From the NCBI GenBank assembly GCA_965262585.1, contig OZ253546.1, positions 1,178,001 to 1,242,000 on the forward strand: 64,000 bases of DNA, read 5' to 3'. Below, one piece after another: positions 56,619 to 64,000 of this stretch (the stretch's first letter is position 1; each line of letters starts with the position of its first letter). The notes under the pieces were generated by a model. That model was not told the DNA's origin, made no database searches, and saw only the letters and a list, made by a program, of their open reading frames with translations. The DNA comes from JAHRAW01 sp965262585. GTDB taxonomy: Bacteria > Pseudomonadota > Gammaproteobacteria > Arenicellales > Poriferihabitantaceae. Made by a program: the position numbers and the translations under genes.

Positions 56619-57341
56619 TCAAATCGCGGCAATGCTGCCGCGCTCCACTCGCACGCCGGGTCCCATGGTGCTGGACAACGCAACCCGGCGAATGTATTGC
56701 CCCTTCGACGCCGCCGGCTTTGATTTAATCAATGCGGCGAGCAGTGCGTTCAGGTTTTCCTCGAGATCTTCGGGCGCGAAAGAAACCTTGCCAATCGGGC
56801 AGTGAATCAGCCCGGCTTTGTCGATTCGGTATTGCACCTGACCCGATTTGGCGTCTTGCACCGCCTGACCGACATTGGCAGTCACGGTGCCGACCTTGGG
56901 ATTTGGCATCAGTCCGCGCGGCCCGAGCACTTGCCCCAACTGCCCGACTACGCGCATGGCATCCGGGGTGGCGATGCACAGGTCAAATTCGATGCGTCCT
57001 TTCTTGATGGTTTCCACGAGGTCGTCAAGCCCCACCAAGTCGGCGCCCGCGGCGCGGGCTGCTTCGGCGTTTTCACCATCGGCGAACACCGCAACCCGCA
57101 CCGTCTTGCCGGTGCCTTTCGGCAACACCGTGGCACCGCGCACGTTCTGGTCGGATTTGCGCGCATTGACCCCCAGGTTGACCGCCGCATCCACGGATTC
57201 ATCGAATTTGGCGGAAGCCAGTTCTTTGATCAGCGACAGGGCTTCGCTCAGCGGATACAGTTTTTCGCGCTCCACTTTTGCGAGTGCCGCGCGCATTCGC
57301 TTGCCGGCACCGGTCTGGGTTTTGTTTTCCATTTCAGCCAT
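56619..57341 (-). CDS. rplA: Ribosomal protein L1
   Basis: 240 residues from ATG 57341, which has GGGAAAT at good spacing; ATG 57356 would add five. Motifs: GTGKTVRVAVFADGENAEAARAAGAD near 80-105, DAMRVVGQLGQVLGPRGLMPNPKVGTVT near 130, and SSTMGPGVRV at the end. Binds 23S rRNA (L1 stalk) and represses the rplK-rplA mRNA. Confidence 0.97.
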   Translation of the reverse strand: MAEMENKTQTGAGKRMRAALAKVEREKLYPLSEALSLIKELASAKFDESVDAAVNLGVNARKSDQNVRGATVLPKGTGKTVRVAVFADGENAEAARAAGADLVGLDDLVETIKKGRIEFDLCIATPDAMRVVGQLGQVLGPRGLMPNPKVGTVTANVGQAVQDAKSGQVQYRIDKAGLIHCPIGKVSFAPEDLEENLNALLAALIKSKPAASKGQYIRRVALSSTMGPGVRVERGSIAAI

Positions 57342-57358
57342 GACTGCATTTCCCATGA

Positions 57359-57790
57359 TTACAAGCCCTCGGTATCGATGCCCATACTGCGGGCGCTGCC
57401 GGCGATGATGCGCACCGCTTTATCGAGGTCGTATGCGTTCAGGTCTGGCTCTTTGATTTTGGCAATTTCTTCGAGTTGCGCACGGGTTACCGTGCCGACT
57501 TTTTCGCGGTTGGGGACGCCGCTACCCTTAGCCACGCCGGCGGCTTTTTTGAGCAGCACCGAAGCCGGCGGGGTTTTTTTGATGAAACTAAAACTCTTGT
57601 CGACATACACCGTAATCACCACCGGAATCGGCAGCCCCTTTTCCATGTCCGCGGTTTCGGCGTTGAACGCCTTGCAGAATTCCATGATGTTGAGGCCGTG
57701 CTGTCCCAGTGCCGGGCCCACCGGGGGGCTCGGTTTGGCATCCCCCGCGGGTACCTGCAGTTTGATATACGCGTCTATTTTCTTGGCCAT
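57359..57790 (-). CDS. rplK: Ribosomal protein L11
   Basis: 143 residues: IKLQVPAGDAKPSPPVGPALGQHGLNIMEFCKAFNA at the start (Pro-rich thiostrepton-site loop) and C-terminal rRNA-binding domain with KVGTVTRAQLEEIAKIKEPDLNA and IIAGSARSMGI. Component of the GTPase-associated centre. Confidence 0.98.
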   Translation of the reverse strand: MAKKIDAYIKLQVPAGDAKPSPPVGPALGQHGLNIMEFCKAFNAETADMEKGLPIPVVITVYVDKSFSFIKKTPPASVLLKKAAGVAKGSGVPNREKVGTVTRAQLEEIAKIKEPDLNAYDLDKAVRIIAGSARSMGIDTEGL

Positions 57791-57857
57791 CTTATTGACT
57801 CCGGTTGCGGGTGCAAACGCCTGTGTATAAACCGACAGGCTCCCCGATTAGGTACTG

Positions 57858-57906
57858 CTTGACTAGGTTACTTGACTAGGTTACTTGACTAGGCTACTTG
57901 ACTATG
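57858..57906. repeat. 13-bp tandem repeat between nusG and rplK
   Basis: CTTGACTAGGTTA twice, CTTGACTAGGCTA, then CTTGACTATG (57858, 57871, 57884, 57897): a four-unit array 15 bases after the nusG stop. Confidence 0.92.
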
Positions 57907-57921
57907 CCGCCGCCGACTCGC

Positions 57922-58515
57922 TCAGCCTTTGGCAACATGAATGAAATCCAATTCCACCGGGGTTGAACGCCCGAGGATGGTGACCGAAACACGCAGTTTC
58001 GCCTTCTCGAAATTGACATCTTCCACGGTGCCGCTGAACTCCGCGAACGGCCCGTCGATAATCCGCACCAATTCGCCGGGGGCAAAGGTGAATTTCATCT
58101 TCGGCTTGTCCACGCTGTCGGAGACTTGCTGGATGATTTCCTCTGCTTCACGGTCGCTAATCGGCATCGGGCGGTTTTCCGTGCCGCCGATGAACCCCGC
58201 CACCCTGGGCACGCCCTTGACCAGATGCCAGGTTTCGTCTGTCATGTGCATGTGTATCAGCACATAACCGGGAAAAAATTTGCGCTCGCTGGTGCGCTTC
58301 TGGCCGCCTTTCATTTCCACCACTTCTTCGGTAGGCACCAGGATTTCGCCGAAATACTCTTGCATGCCGCTTCGGTCGATATACTCGTGCAGGGATTTCT
58401 GCGCGCGCTTCTCATAGCCGGAAAACGCCTGAATCACATACCAGCGTTTTTCCTGCGCGGATGCGGCAGTGTCTTTGGCGGCGGCCTCGCTCTGCGCTTC
58501 GGTTGATTCGGTCAT
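57922..58515 (-). CDS. nusG: Transcription termination/antitermination factor NusG
   Basis: 197 residues with a 20-residue acidic/Ala N-terminal extension. NGN domain from KRWYVIQAFSGYEKRAQKSL near 24, PTEEVVEMKGGQKRTSERKFFPGYVLIHM near 62, VKGVPRVAGFIGG near 100, and C-terminal KOW domain FAPGELVRIIDGPFAEFSGTVEDVN. Links RNA polymerase to Rho or the ribosome. Confidence 0.98.
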   Translation of the reverse strand: MTESTEAQSEAAAKDTAASAQEKRWYVIQAFSGYEKRAQKSLHEYIDRSGMQEYFGEILVPTEEVVEMKGGQKRTSERKFFPGYVLIHMHMTDETWHLVKGVPRVAGFIGGTENRPMPISDREAEEIIQQVSDSVDKPKMKFTFAPGELVRIIDGPFAEFSGTVEDVNFEKAKLRVSVTILGRSTPVELDFIHVAKG

Positions 58516-58527
58516 GGTGTCAGTTTC

Positions 58528-58830
58528 CTAGCGGCCTTTCAGCCCAAGTATCAGGTCGTAAATGCCGTAGAACGACAGCGAATCTAAAAGCCACAGATAC
58601 AGCCCAAACAAAACCACCATGACCAGCACCAAGCCGGTCACTTGCATGGCTTCACGCCGCCCCGGCCACACCATTTTCTGGCGTTCGATGTTCGCGCCTT
58701 TGGCGAACACCACCGCCACCCGACCCATTTCGGTGGTCATGGCAACCGCCCCGGCGAGTGCTACGCCAGCGAGTACCGCGCCAACCCGAGCGACCTGCAA
58801 CCAGTCGCTAAACTGGTAGTAGACCGCCAC
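58528..58830 (-). CDS. secE: Preprotein translocase subunit SecE (start uncertain)
   Basis: From GTG 58830 the product is 100 residues: TM about 14-33, the conserved amphipathic part ANIERQKMVWPGRREAMQVT near 47-66, and C-terminal TM VLVMVVLFGLYLWLLDSLS. The open frame continues upstream for 22 codons (to TGA 58897-58899) and that stretch encodes DKIKLIFAGLIIAAAVAVYY, which looks like the first TM of three-helix SecE. No ATG, GTG or TTG exists there; ATA at 58876-58878 sits where MDKIK would start, giving 116 residues. Either ATA is used, or GTG 58830 gives a two-helix form. Confidence 0.9.
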   Translation of the reverse strand: MAVYYQFSDWLQVARVGAVLAGVALAGAVAMTTEMGRVAVVFAKGANIERQKMVWPGRREAMQVTGLVLVMVVLFGLYLWLLDSLSFYGIYDLILGLKGR

Positions 58831-58912
58831 CGCGGCGGCGATAATCAGCCCGGCGAAAATAAGTTTGATCTTGTCTATGACTGCAAAATCTCGACTTCAG
58901 ATGTTTTACGGT

Positions 58913-58988
<76 letters not shown>

Positions 58989-59059
58989 TTATCCGACATT
59001 CCTCATACAAATCCACCCACGGCTTTTCAGCGATTGGTGGGGTTTCGGCGACTCGTGAC

Positions 59060-60250
59060 TCACGCCAAAATTTTGGAGACCACACCGGCCCCCACTGTGC
59101 GTCCGCCTTCGCGTATCGCAAATCGTAAGCCTTCTTCCATCGCTATCGGCGCAATCAATTCCGTTACCATTTTTACATTGTCTCCGGGCATTACCATCTC
59201 TACATCCTTCGGTAACTCCACCGCCCCGGTTACATCCGTAGTCCGAAAGTAAAACTGCGGACGATAGCCTTTGAAAAACGGCGTGTGACGACCCCCTTCT
59301 TCCTTGCTTAAGATGTATACCTCCGACTCAAATCGCGTGTGCGGCGTGATGCTTTTTGGCTTTGCCAATACCTGACCTCGCTCCACTTCCTCGCGCTTGG
59401 TGCCGCGCAATAATATGCCCACATTGTCTCCGGCACGGCCTTCGTCCAGCAATTTCCTGAACATCTCAACCCCCGTGCAAATGCTGCTCGCGGTATCGCG
59501 AATGCCGATGATTGATAATTCCTCACCCACCTTCACCACGCCACGCTCGATGCGTCCGGTCACTACCGTGCCACGCCCCGATATCGAAAATACATCTTCC
59601 ACCGGCATCAAGAAATCGCCATCTATCGCTCGTTCCGGCTCCGGGATATAACTGTCCACCGCCTCCGCCAATTTCAATATGGATCCTTCTCCAATCTCCG
59701 AGGTGTCGCCTTCCAATGCTTTCAAGGCGCTGCCGGTGATGATTGGCGTGGTGTCGCCCGGAAACTCGTAACTATCCAGCAATTCGCGAACTTCCATTTC
59801 CACCAATTCCAATAACTCTGCATCGTCTACCATGTCTGCTTTGTTGAGATACACCACGATATACGGAACCCCCACCTGACGCGCCAATAATATGTGCTCG
59901 CGGGTTTGCGGCATCGGGCCATCGGCTGCGCTTACCACCAGTATTGCACCGTCCATCTGCGCCGCACCGGTGATCATGTTCTTTACATAGTCGGCGTGTC
60001 CCGGGCAATCCACATGCGCGTAGTGACGCTTCTCGGTCTCGTATTCAACATGCGCGGTGGCGATGGTGATGCCGCGCGCGCGCTCTTCGGGAGCGTTGTC
60101 TATCTCCTCAAATTTCTTGCTCTCGCCGCCATATTTACTCGACAGCACCCGCGTCAACGCCGCCGTCAGCGTGGTCTTGCCGTGATCCACATGGCCGATG
60201 GTTCCCACATTTACATGCGGCTTGGTTCTTTCAAATTTCTCTTTTGACAT
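59060..60250 (-). CDS. tuf: Elongation factor Tu
   Basis: 396 residues. G domain motifs GHVDHGKT at 19-26, DCPGHADY near 81, NKADMVDD near 136 (NKxD, with Ala where Cys is common), GSALKAL near 174. Domains 2 and 3 follow with GRGTVVTGRIERG and MVMPGDNVKM. Delivers aminoacyl-tRNA to the ribosome. Downstream of four tRNA genes, probably in one transcript with them. Confidence 0.98.
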   Translation of the reverse strand: MSKEKFERTKPHVNVGTIGHVDHGKTTLTAALTRVLSSKYGGESKKFEEIDNAPEERARGITIATAHVEYETEKRHYAHVDCPGHADYVKNMITGAAQMDGAILVVSAADGPMPQTREHILLARQVGVPYIVVYLNKADMVDDAELLELVEMEVRELLDSYEFPGDTTPIITGSALKALEGDTSEIGEGSILKLAEAVDSYIPEPERAIDGDFLMPVEDVFSISGRGTVVTGRIERGVVKVGEELSIIGIRDTASSICTGVEMFRKLLDEGRAGDNVGILLRGTKREEVERGQVLAKPKSITPHTRFESEVYILSKEEGGRHTPFFKGYRPQFYFRTTDVTGAVELPKDVEMVMPGDNVKMVTELIAPIAMEEGLRFAIREGGRTVGAGVVSKILA

Positions 60251-60356
60251 TGCTCTTGTATTCTCTGCTATCTGGTAACTTAAAATTCGTCAATCCGCAC
60301 CCGGATCAACCGCCAACAATCAACAACTTTTCAACGCTCTCCCGGTTGAAACCGGC

Positions 60357-60432
<76 letters not shown>

Positions 60433-60501
60433 CGTCACCACAACCAATTGCATGACAACCATGCCATTACCGACTTCACTACATGTCCGCTTCAATCTTG
60501 C

Positions 60502-60576
60502 TGGAGCGGGTGATGGGAATCGAACCCACATCATCAGCTTGGAAGGCTGAGGTTCTGGCCGTTGAACTACACCCGC
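60502..60576 (-). tRNA. glyT: tRNA-Gly (UCC)
   Basis: 75 nt with encoded CCA. Acceptor GCGGGTG / CATCCCGC-type stem at 60570-60576; anticodon loop CTTCCAA gives TCC; T arm GGGTTCGATTCCC. Confidence 0.96.
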
Positions 60577-60630
60577 ACCGTATCGCCTTTCGCAAAATCT
60601 TTCCGGTCAGCCACACCGCGTGAATGCCCG

Positions 60631-60715
60631 TGGTGGAGGGGGGAGGATTCGAACCTCCGAAGGCTGAGCCAGCAGATTTACAGTCTGCCCCCTTTGACCG
60701 CTCGGGAACCCCTCC
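60631..60715 (-). tRNA. tyrU: tRNA-Tyr (GUA)
   Basis: 85 nt, class II with a long variable arm, encoded CCA. Acceptor GGAGGGG / CCCCTCC; anticodon loop CTGTAAA gives GTA; T arm GGTTCGAATCC. Confidence 0.97.
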
Positions 60716-60781
60716 GGTAAAAATCGAGCAAACGGTAAACTTGCCGCCCGTCCACGGCGCGTAACTCGCCCCATAAAACGG

Positions 60782-61159
60782 AGCCCGCAGAGGGATTCGA
60801 ACCCACGACCTGCTGATTCTCACCCCTACCGTTTTCACGGCCCCCGCCCAGCGGGGTTTGGAGTCCGGACTTTCTCTTCACCGTATCGGCCACGCCGACC
60901 CAGGTGGGTGGTGTAAAGTCTCTACACTCCCCCCGAAAGCGGTCAACCGCCACCGGGGGTAGCACGGGATTGCCATCTTGAAACCGCACGGTCACCACTT
61001 TGATGCCCGCCCACCCGGCCCTTTTAGGGGCTTTTGGGGCTTTTTGAGCCCGTCACAAGGTAAGGTTTCCCCGTTTTAGCCACCTCCACTCCACGAGTTT
61101 CCCCGTAAAGGTGCAATCATTTACAAATCAGCTGCTCTGGCCATCTGAGCTATGCGGGC
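60782..61159 (-). tRNA. thrU: tRNA-Thr (UGU) interrupted by a group I intron
   Basis: 5' exon 61159-61123 (37 nt, acceptor GCCCGCA, D arm, anticodon stem GCTGA, loop up to TTTGT) and 3' exon 60818-60782 (37 nt, AATCAGC, T arm, acceptor TGCGGGC, discriminator T). Joined, the anticodon arm is GCTGA-TTTGTAA-TCAGC, the same form as E. coli thrU, anticodon TGT. The split is after anticodon base 36. The T stem has one T-T mismatch. After the discriminator the DNA reads CCG, not CCA, unlike the other four tRNA genes here, so CCA must be added by Cca. First gene of the thrU-tyrU-glyT-thrT-tuf order. Confidence 0.93.
60819..61122 (-). ncRNA. Group I intron in tRNA-Thr(UGU)
   Basis: 304 nt, no open frame of note, so no homing endonuclease. 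It follows a U (last base of the 5' exon) and ends in G, the group I rule. All four conserved elements can be read in order on the minus strand: P (AAAACGGGGAAACC near 61078-61065), Q (CAATCCCGTGCTA near 60971), R (GTGTAGAGACTTTACACC near 60926) and S (AAGAGAAAGTCC near 60878-60867). Position after base 36 is the same as reported for bacterial tRNA-Ile(CAU) introns. The P1 pairing at the 5' splice site I could not resolve with a clear U-G pair. The subclass is not assigned. Confidence 0.88.
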
Positions 61160-61292
61160 CAATCATCTGGAAAAATAGCCTTTCATTACAAAGACTTACA
61201 GTTCCAGCGACCACCGCCACCACACGAATTGGCGACAGATTTGGCCACCGACCACAACATCCCCAACCTAAAATATAAAAAAATGGAGCGCG

Positions 61293-61322
61293 ATTATACA
61301 CAAATTGAAAGGATAATTGCAA
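61293..61322 (-). promoter_or_regulatory. Sigma-70 promoter of the tRNA-tuf operon
   Basis: On the minus strand: -35 TTGCAA (61322-61317), 18-base spacer, -10 TATAAT (61298-61293), followed by GC-rich CGCGCTCC, a discriminator typical of stringently controlled stable-RNA promoters. The start of tRNA-Thr(UGU) is about 130 bases downstream. The 300-base gap to the IS30 fragment holds nothing else I can name. Confidence 0.85.
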
Positions 61323-61461
61323 CCAAATTGTATACGCCCACCACCCATCGCGCCGTGGATGCTATTGAAGTGTGGATTGTATAGAGATATTGCGGTTTTG
61401 TCTCCCATCCCAGCCCTTCCAAATTCACAAACAAAGCGCGACACCTTGCTATGATGTCGCC

Positions 61462-61854
61462 ATGGAATACCATTACTCGCATCTCACATTGAAAGACCGC
61501 TGTGAAATATCCCGTTTACATGCCTCGGGACACTCACTCCGACAAATCGCAGCAACTCTGGAGCGCGCGCCATCCACCGTGTCGCGAGAACTGAGGCGCA
61601 ACGCCTCCGAAACCCAACAATACCAGCCGCACTATGCCGACCAGCATGCCCATGCGCGCCGATGGCGAGGCTCCATGCTCGACCGCAACCCGGCACTCCG
61701 CAAGGAAGTCTTAAAACTGCTCAAACGCGGTTGGTCGCCCCAACAGGTGGCCGCCAGCCTAGCCCAAAAGTACCAACAACCGATCATCTCCTACGAAACC
61801 ATCTACCGCTTCATCCGCGGCCAGAGTGAGAATAAAGGGGTCAGTGTGAATTAA
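61462..61854 (+). pseudogene. IS30-family transposase, N-terminal fragment
   Basis: 130 residues from ATG 61462 in place of the usual 320-380. HTH_38 domain (LTLKDRCEISRLHASGHSLRQIAATLERAPSTVSREL) and the second IS30 block (LKRGWSPQQVAASLAQ..ISYETIYRFIRGQ) are intact; the DDE catalytic core is missing. The frame ends in SENKGVSVN encoded by the left arm of an 84-bp palindromic element, so insertion of that element, or a deletion joined to it, destroyed the transposase. Confidence 0.9.
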
Positions 61855-61913
61855 ATTGATTATACGGCCAAGAAGGGATGGGGCTTTATTAATTCACACT
61901 GACCCCTTTATTC
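61830..61913. mobile_element. 84-bp MITE-like palindromic element
   Basis: Perfect 25-bp inverted arms (61830-61854 and 61889-61913) containing AAAGGGGTCAGTGTGAATTA, around a 34-bp centre. The arm word GGGGTCAG...GAATTA is, from memory, common near REP-associated tyrosine transposase genes. No transposase of that type is in the window. Confidence 0.85.
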
Positions 61914-62384
61914 CCGGCGACAGCCGACTCATTATTTAGTTTTCTGGATTCCCGATACGATGAAAAATATGGTCGCTGGCGCTCCCTATTTTTCTATCGT
62001 TCGGGAATGACGCACTTTTGATATTCCTCGTTTGCCGCTTGCGGACAGGCACGGGGGCGCTGTCCCTACAAGGGGATGACGAGTTGGGGGACACGGGAAT
62101 CCAGTTAAACATGCCGGCGATAGCCGACTCCCCAGGCCCGTCATTCCGGCGAGATCCGACTCCTTATTGGCCTTCTGGATTCCCGATACGATGAAAAATA
62201 TGGTCGCTGGCGCTCCCTATTTTTCTATCGTTCGGGAATGACGCACTTTTGACAGCCGCTCCTCAGGCCCGTCATTCTCGTGCCGCCAAGTCGTTATTCC
62301 CGCGACAGCGGGGATGACGACTTGGGGGACACGGGAATCCAGTGAAACATGCCGGCGACAGCCGACTCCTTATTTAGCCGCTCC
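61914..62384. repeat. Interspersed repeat cluster 3
   Basis: Gene-free stretch with two copies of the 61-bp element (61948-62008, 62179-62239), TTTTGATATTCCTCGTTTGC, the GCACGGGGGCGCTGTCCCTA segment seen at 36706-36726, and CGACAGCGGGGATGACG-type inverted units. It abuts the stop of the outer-membrane protein gene. Confidence 0.92.
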
Positions 62385-64000
62385 TTAGAAATTCACTTCG
62401 CCTTTTAGCAAGATGGCTTGGGATGGGGTGGTGCCGTCTTGGTGTTCGCCGGATAGGGTTAGGTTGTATCGGGTGTCGGATTTCCAGTTTAGGCCGAGGC
62501 GGTAACTGTCGGTGGTGCCGAGGGTTAGTTCGGTGTAGGGGGTTAGGACGGCGTTCCAGTGGCGGAGGGGTACGCCGTAGCCTATGCGGGCGTCCATGTA
62601 AGCGCGCGGGTCGGCGGCGGCAGTGTCAGTGTCAGTGTCGGACAGGCCTTGATCCCAGAGGGCTTGGATTCCGGTGCCGCTTTCGCCGTAGCCGGGGGTT
62701 ATGGTGAGGGACAGGCCCTGGCTGTCTGCGCCGGGTTGTAGGCGTAGACTACCGCTGATTCCCCATTCTTTGTAGTTGCCGCCGCTTCCTAGTAAGGCGC
62801 GGGCGCGGCCTTCTAGGGTTACGCGGGTTGCCGGGTTGCTGTAGAGTAATCCGCCGCCGATTTCGCCGCCGCCGCCGGTTTCGCCATTGCCGCCGTCATA
62901 GCGGAGGCCGACTTCTACCGATGGTTGATACAATGCGCCGCTTGCCAGTGTGTGGGATTGTTTTGATTCTACGGAAATCCGCACGCGGATTGCGTCTACA
63001 TCTTGAGCGGCAATCTCGGCGTCCACTTCGCGGCTGCCTTCGATTTCCAGTTCGGTATACGACACTTCGCCTTTGAGGCGCACATCGGTTATGCCCATCT
63101 GCCACAACTCACGGCTACCGCCGATGCCGATGCTTCGTTGGTTGAGGTCGCTGACACGCAGGACATCGCCCGCGGCTTCAATTTCCAACTCGCCTTCGCC
63201 ATATCCGACTGTCGCCCATAAATCCAAGGAGCCGGTTTTCCAGCCGATATAGGGGTTCACGCTGGTTAGGTCGATGTCGTAGTCGCCTTTGTCTTGGGCG
63301 GCATCCAGATCTGTTGCCAAACCGGTTGCGCCGTCATAAGAAAAATTGCCCCGCAACCACGAGACCGACACGCCGGCCAATAAGTCCGGGTTCACGCGGG
63401 CATCGAAGCCGAGGTGTATGCCGGATAATTCGCCTTCCCAATTTAAGGTGCCGCTATCGCCGGATAATTCACGGTATTCGCCGCTTCCCCAAAATGCCGG
63501 TGAAGAACCGCCGGACGCTTCGCCATTGCTCGCATTCATCGGCAACACAAAATTGGCACCGGACAATAATTCTTTGAAGGCACGGTCGCCTTCGCTCATG
63601 GCTTCGCCGTGGGTTTGTAATACGCCTGCCAGACTCCCCTGATCGCCTAAGTTCAGGCCGCCGAAGTTGAGGCTGGGCGGCGATACCGCGTTTGTCGATA
63701 ACTCAATGCGATGGGTAATCGCGCCGGTGCTACTGGCGGACATGGCTTGGGTAACTTCCGGCAAGATTGCTTCGCTGAGGAGGGCGATGTCTTCGACCAC
63801 GACACCACGGTCACTCACGATCACCTCGTCCAGGCCCTTGACTCCGCCTACGGTGACGGTCAGTTGGAAGGTCAGGCGGAAGGTCAACTCCTCATCCTCA
63901 GGCGTCGCCCGAGTCGGTGCGGTGAAAGTCAAGACTGAGGTGGACGTTCTGACTGGGGGGGTCGTGCTCGAATCCACCGTCATTATCGTGGGCGTAATGC
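62385..64000 (-). CDS. Autotransporter-like outer-membrane beta-barrel protein (partial, 5' end beyond window)
   Basis: The frame stays open to the right edge (at least 538 codons), so this is the C-terminal part. Residues from about 1 to 60 of the visible part form a threonine/valine-rich repeat-like stretch (TFRLTFQLTVTVGGVKGLDEVIVSD), then a linker with two short motifs, then from about residue 165 an antiparallel beta barrel of about 12-14 amphipathic strands (SGIHLGFDARVNPDLLAGVSVSWLRGNF, WATVGYGEGELEIE, YNLTLSGEHQDG) ending in the outer-membrane signature Phe (ILLKGEVNF). This matches autotransporter C-terminal domains. Passenger identity is not visible. Contains several Gly/Ser-rich DNA repeats. 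Confidence 0.85.
   Translation of the reverse strand, partial: ITPTIMTVDSSTTPPVRTSTSVLTFTAPTRATPEDEELTFRLTFQLTVTVGGVKGLDEVIVSDRGVVVEDIALLSEAILPEVTQAMSASSTGAITHRIELSTNAVSPPSLNFGGLNLGDQGSLAGVLQTHGEAMSEGDRAFKELLSGANFVLPMNASNGEASGGSSPAFWGSGEYRELSGDSGTLNWEGELSGIHLGFDARVNPDLLAGVSVSWLRGNFSYDGATGLATDLDAAQDKGDYDIDLTSVNPYIGWKTGSLDLWATVGYGEGELEIEAAGDVLRVSDLNQRSIGIGGSRELWQMGITDVRLKGEVSYTELEIEGSREVDAEIAAQDVDAIRVRISVESKQSHTLASGALYQPSVEVGLRYDGGNGETGGGGEIGGGLLYSNPATRVTLEGRARALLGSGGNYKEWGISGSLRLQPGADSQGLSLTITPGYGESGTGIQALWDQGLSDTDTDTAAADPRAYMDARIGYGVPLRHWNAVLTPYTELTLGTTDSYRLGLNWKSDTRYNLTLSGEHQDGTTPSQAILLKGEVNF

Noticed and set aside
60678..60998. 106-codon reading frame across the tRNA-Tyr and the intron
   Set aside because: It runs through a tRNA and structured intron RNA, has no ribosome site and no protein-like composition; not a homing endonuclease.
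62385..62720. Arg/Cys/Gly-rich plus-strand frame opposite the barrel gene
   Set aside because: Low-complexity antisense translation of a Gly/Ser/Asp-rich coding region.

Overview
The window looks like a chromosome segment of a free-living or host-associated gammaproteobacterium, about 55-58 % GC by eye. The main evidence is the translation/transcription block on the minus strand between about 46.5 and 61.3 kb: tRNA-Thr(UGU), tRNA-Tyr, tRNA-Gly, tRNA-Thr(GGU), tuf, tRNA-Trp, secE, nusG, rplK, rplA, rplJ, rplL, rpoB, rpoC. The thrU-tyrU-glyT-thrT-tuf order is the classical gammaproteobacterial one. I cannot name the genus.

Layout. 0-7.7 kb: malate synthase G with a small downstream gene, then a minus-strand run pta, dgcA, dgcN and a membrane adenylate/guanylate cyclase. 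7.7-14.6 kb: an AT-rich accessory segment with a truncated reading frame, a TrlF-like PHP/SMC-type ATPase, an AlbA_2 (Schlafen-like)/HATPase protein, an AI-2E-type permease and a DNA methyltransferase fused to an Mrr-like nuclease domain. 14.6-18.2 kb: sulfoacetaldehyde acetyltransferase (xsc) and alanine dehydrogenase (ald). With pta these give the core of taurine dissimilation (alanine to pyruvate; sulfoacetaldehyde to acetyl phosphate to acetyl-CoA), and malate synthase can take the acetyl-CoA onward with glyoxylate. The accessory segment sits exactly between xsc and pta. 18.3-25.4 kb: Nudix hydrolase, a LivGFHM-type ABC transporter, a hypothetical gene, DinB-like protein and a convergent Liv-type binding protein. 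25.5-29.6 kb: nadD-rsfS-rlmH-maf-rng housekeeping run. 29.6-42.7 kb: apeB, apaH, mlaA, tlpA-like, nadA, VOC, MDR oxidoreductase, trhO, EamA transporter, cca, a small HTH gene, dprA and smg. 42.7-45.2 kb: topA. 45.2-46.5 kb: a dense cluster of short interspersed repeats. 46.5-61.3 kb: the RNA polymerase/ribosomal/tRNA block. 61.4-64 kb: an IS30-type transposase fragment broken by a palindromic element, more repeats, and the C-terminal part of an autotransporter-like outer-membrane protein running off the right edge.

Most notable observations. (1) tRNA-Thr(UGU) is split after anticodon base 36 by a 304-nt insert with the conserved P, Q, R and S elements of a group I intron, a U before the 5' splice site and a terminal G. 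(2) The TrlF/AlbA_2 pair is translationally coupled to the stump of a lost upstream gene and lies in what looks like an xsc-pta operon split by insertion, a candidate defence module. (3) A 21-bp-periodic array of TGAGAAG/CTTCT half-sites lies between two divergent genes. (4) secE lacks a standard start codon before its first membrane helix (ATA where ATG is expected). (5) A 61-bp near-palindromic element occurs eight times in three clusters. (6) Short 11-13-bp tandem duplications recur at gene ends, including a degenerate second copy of the dprA 3' end.
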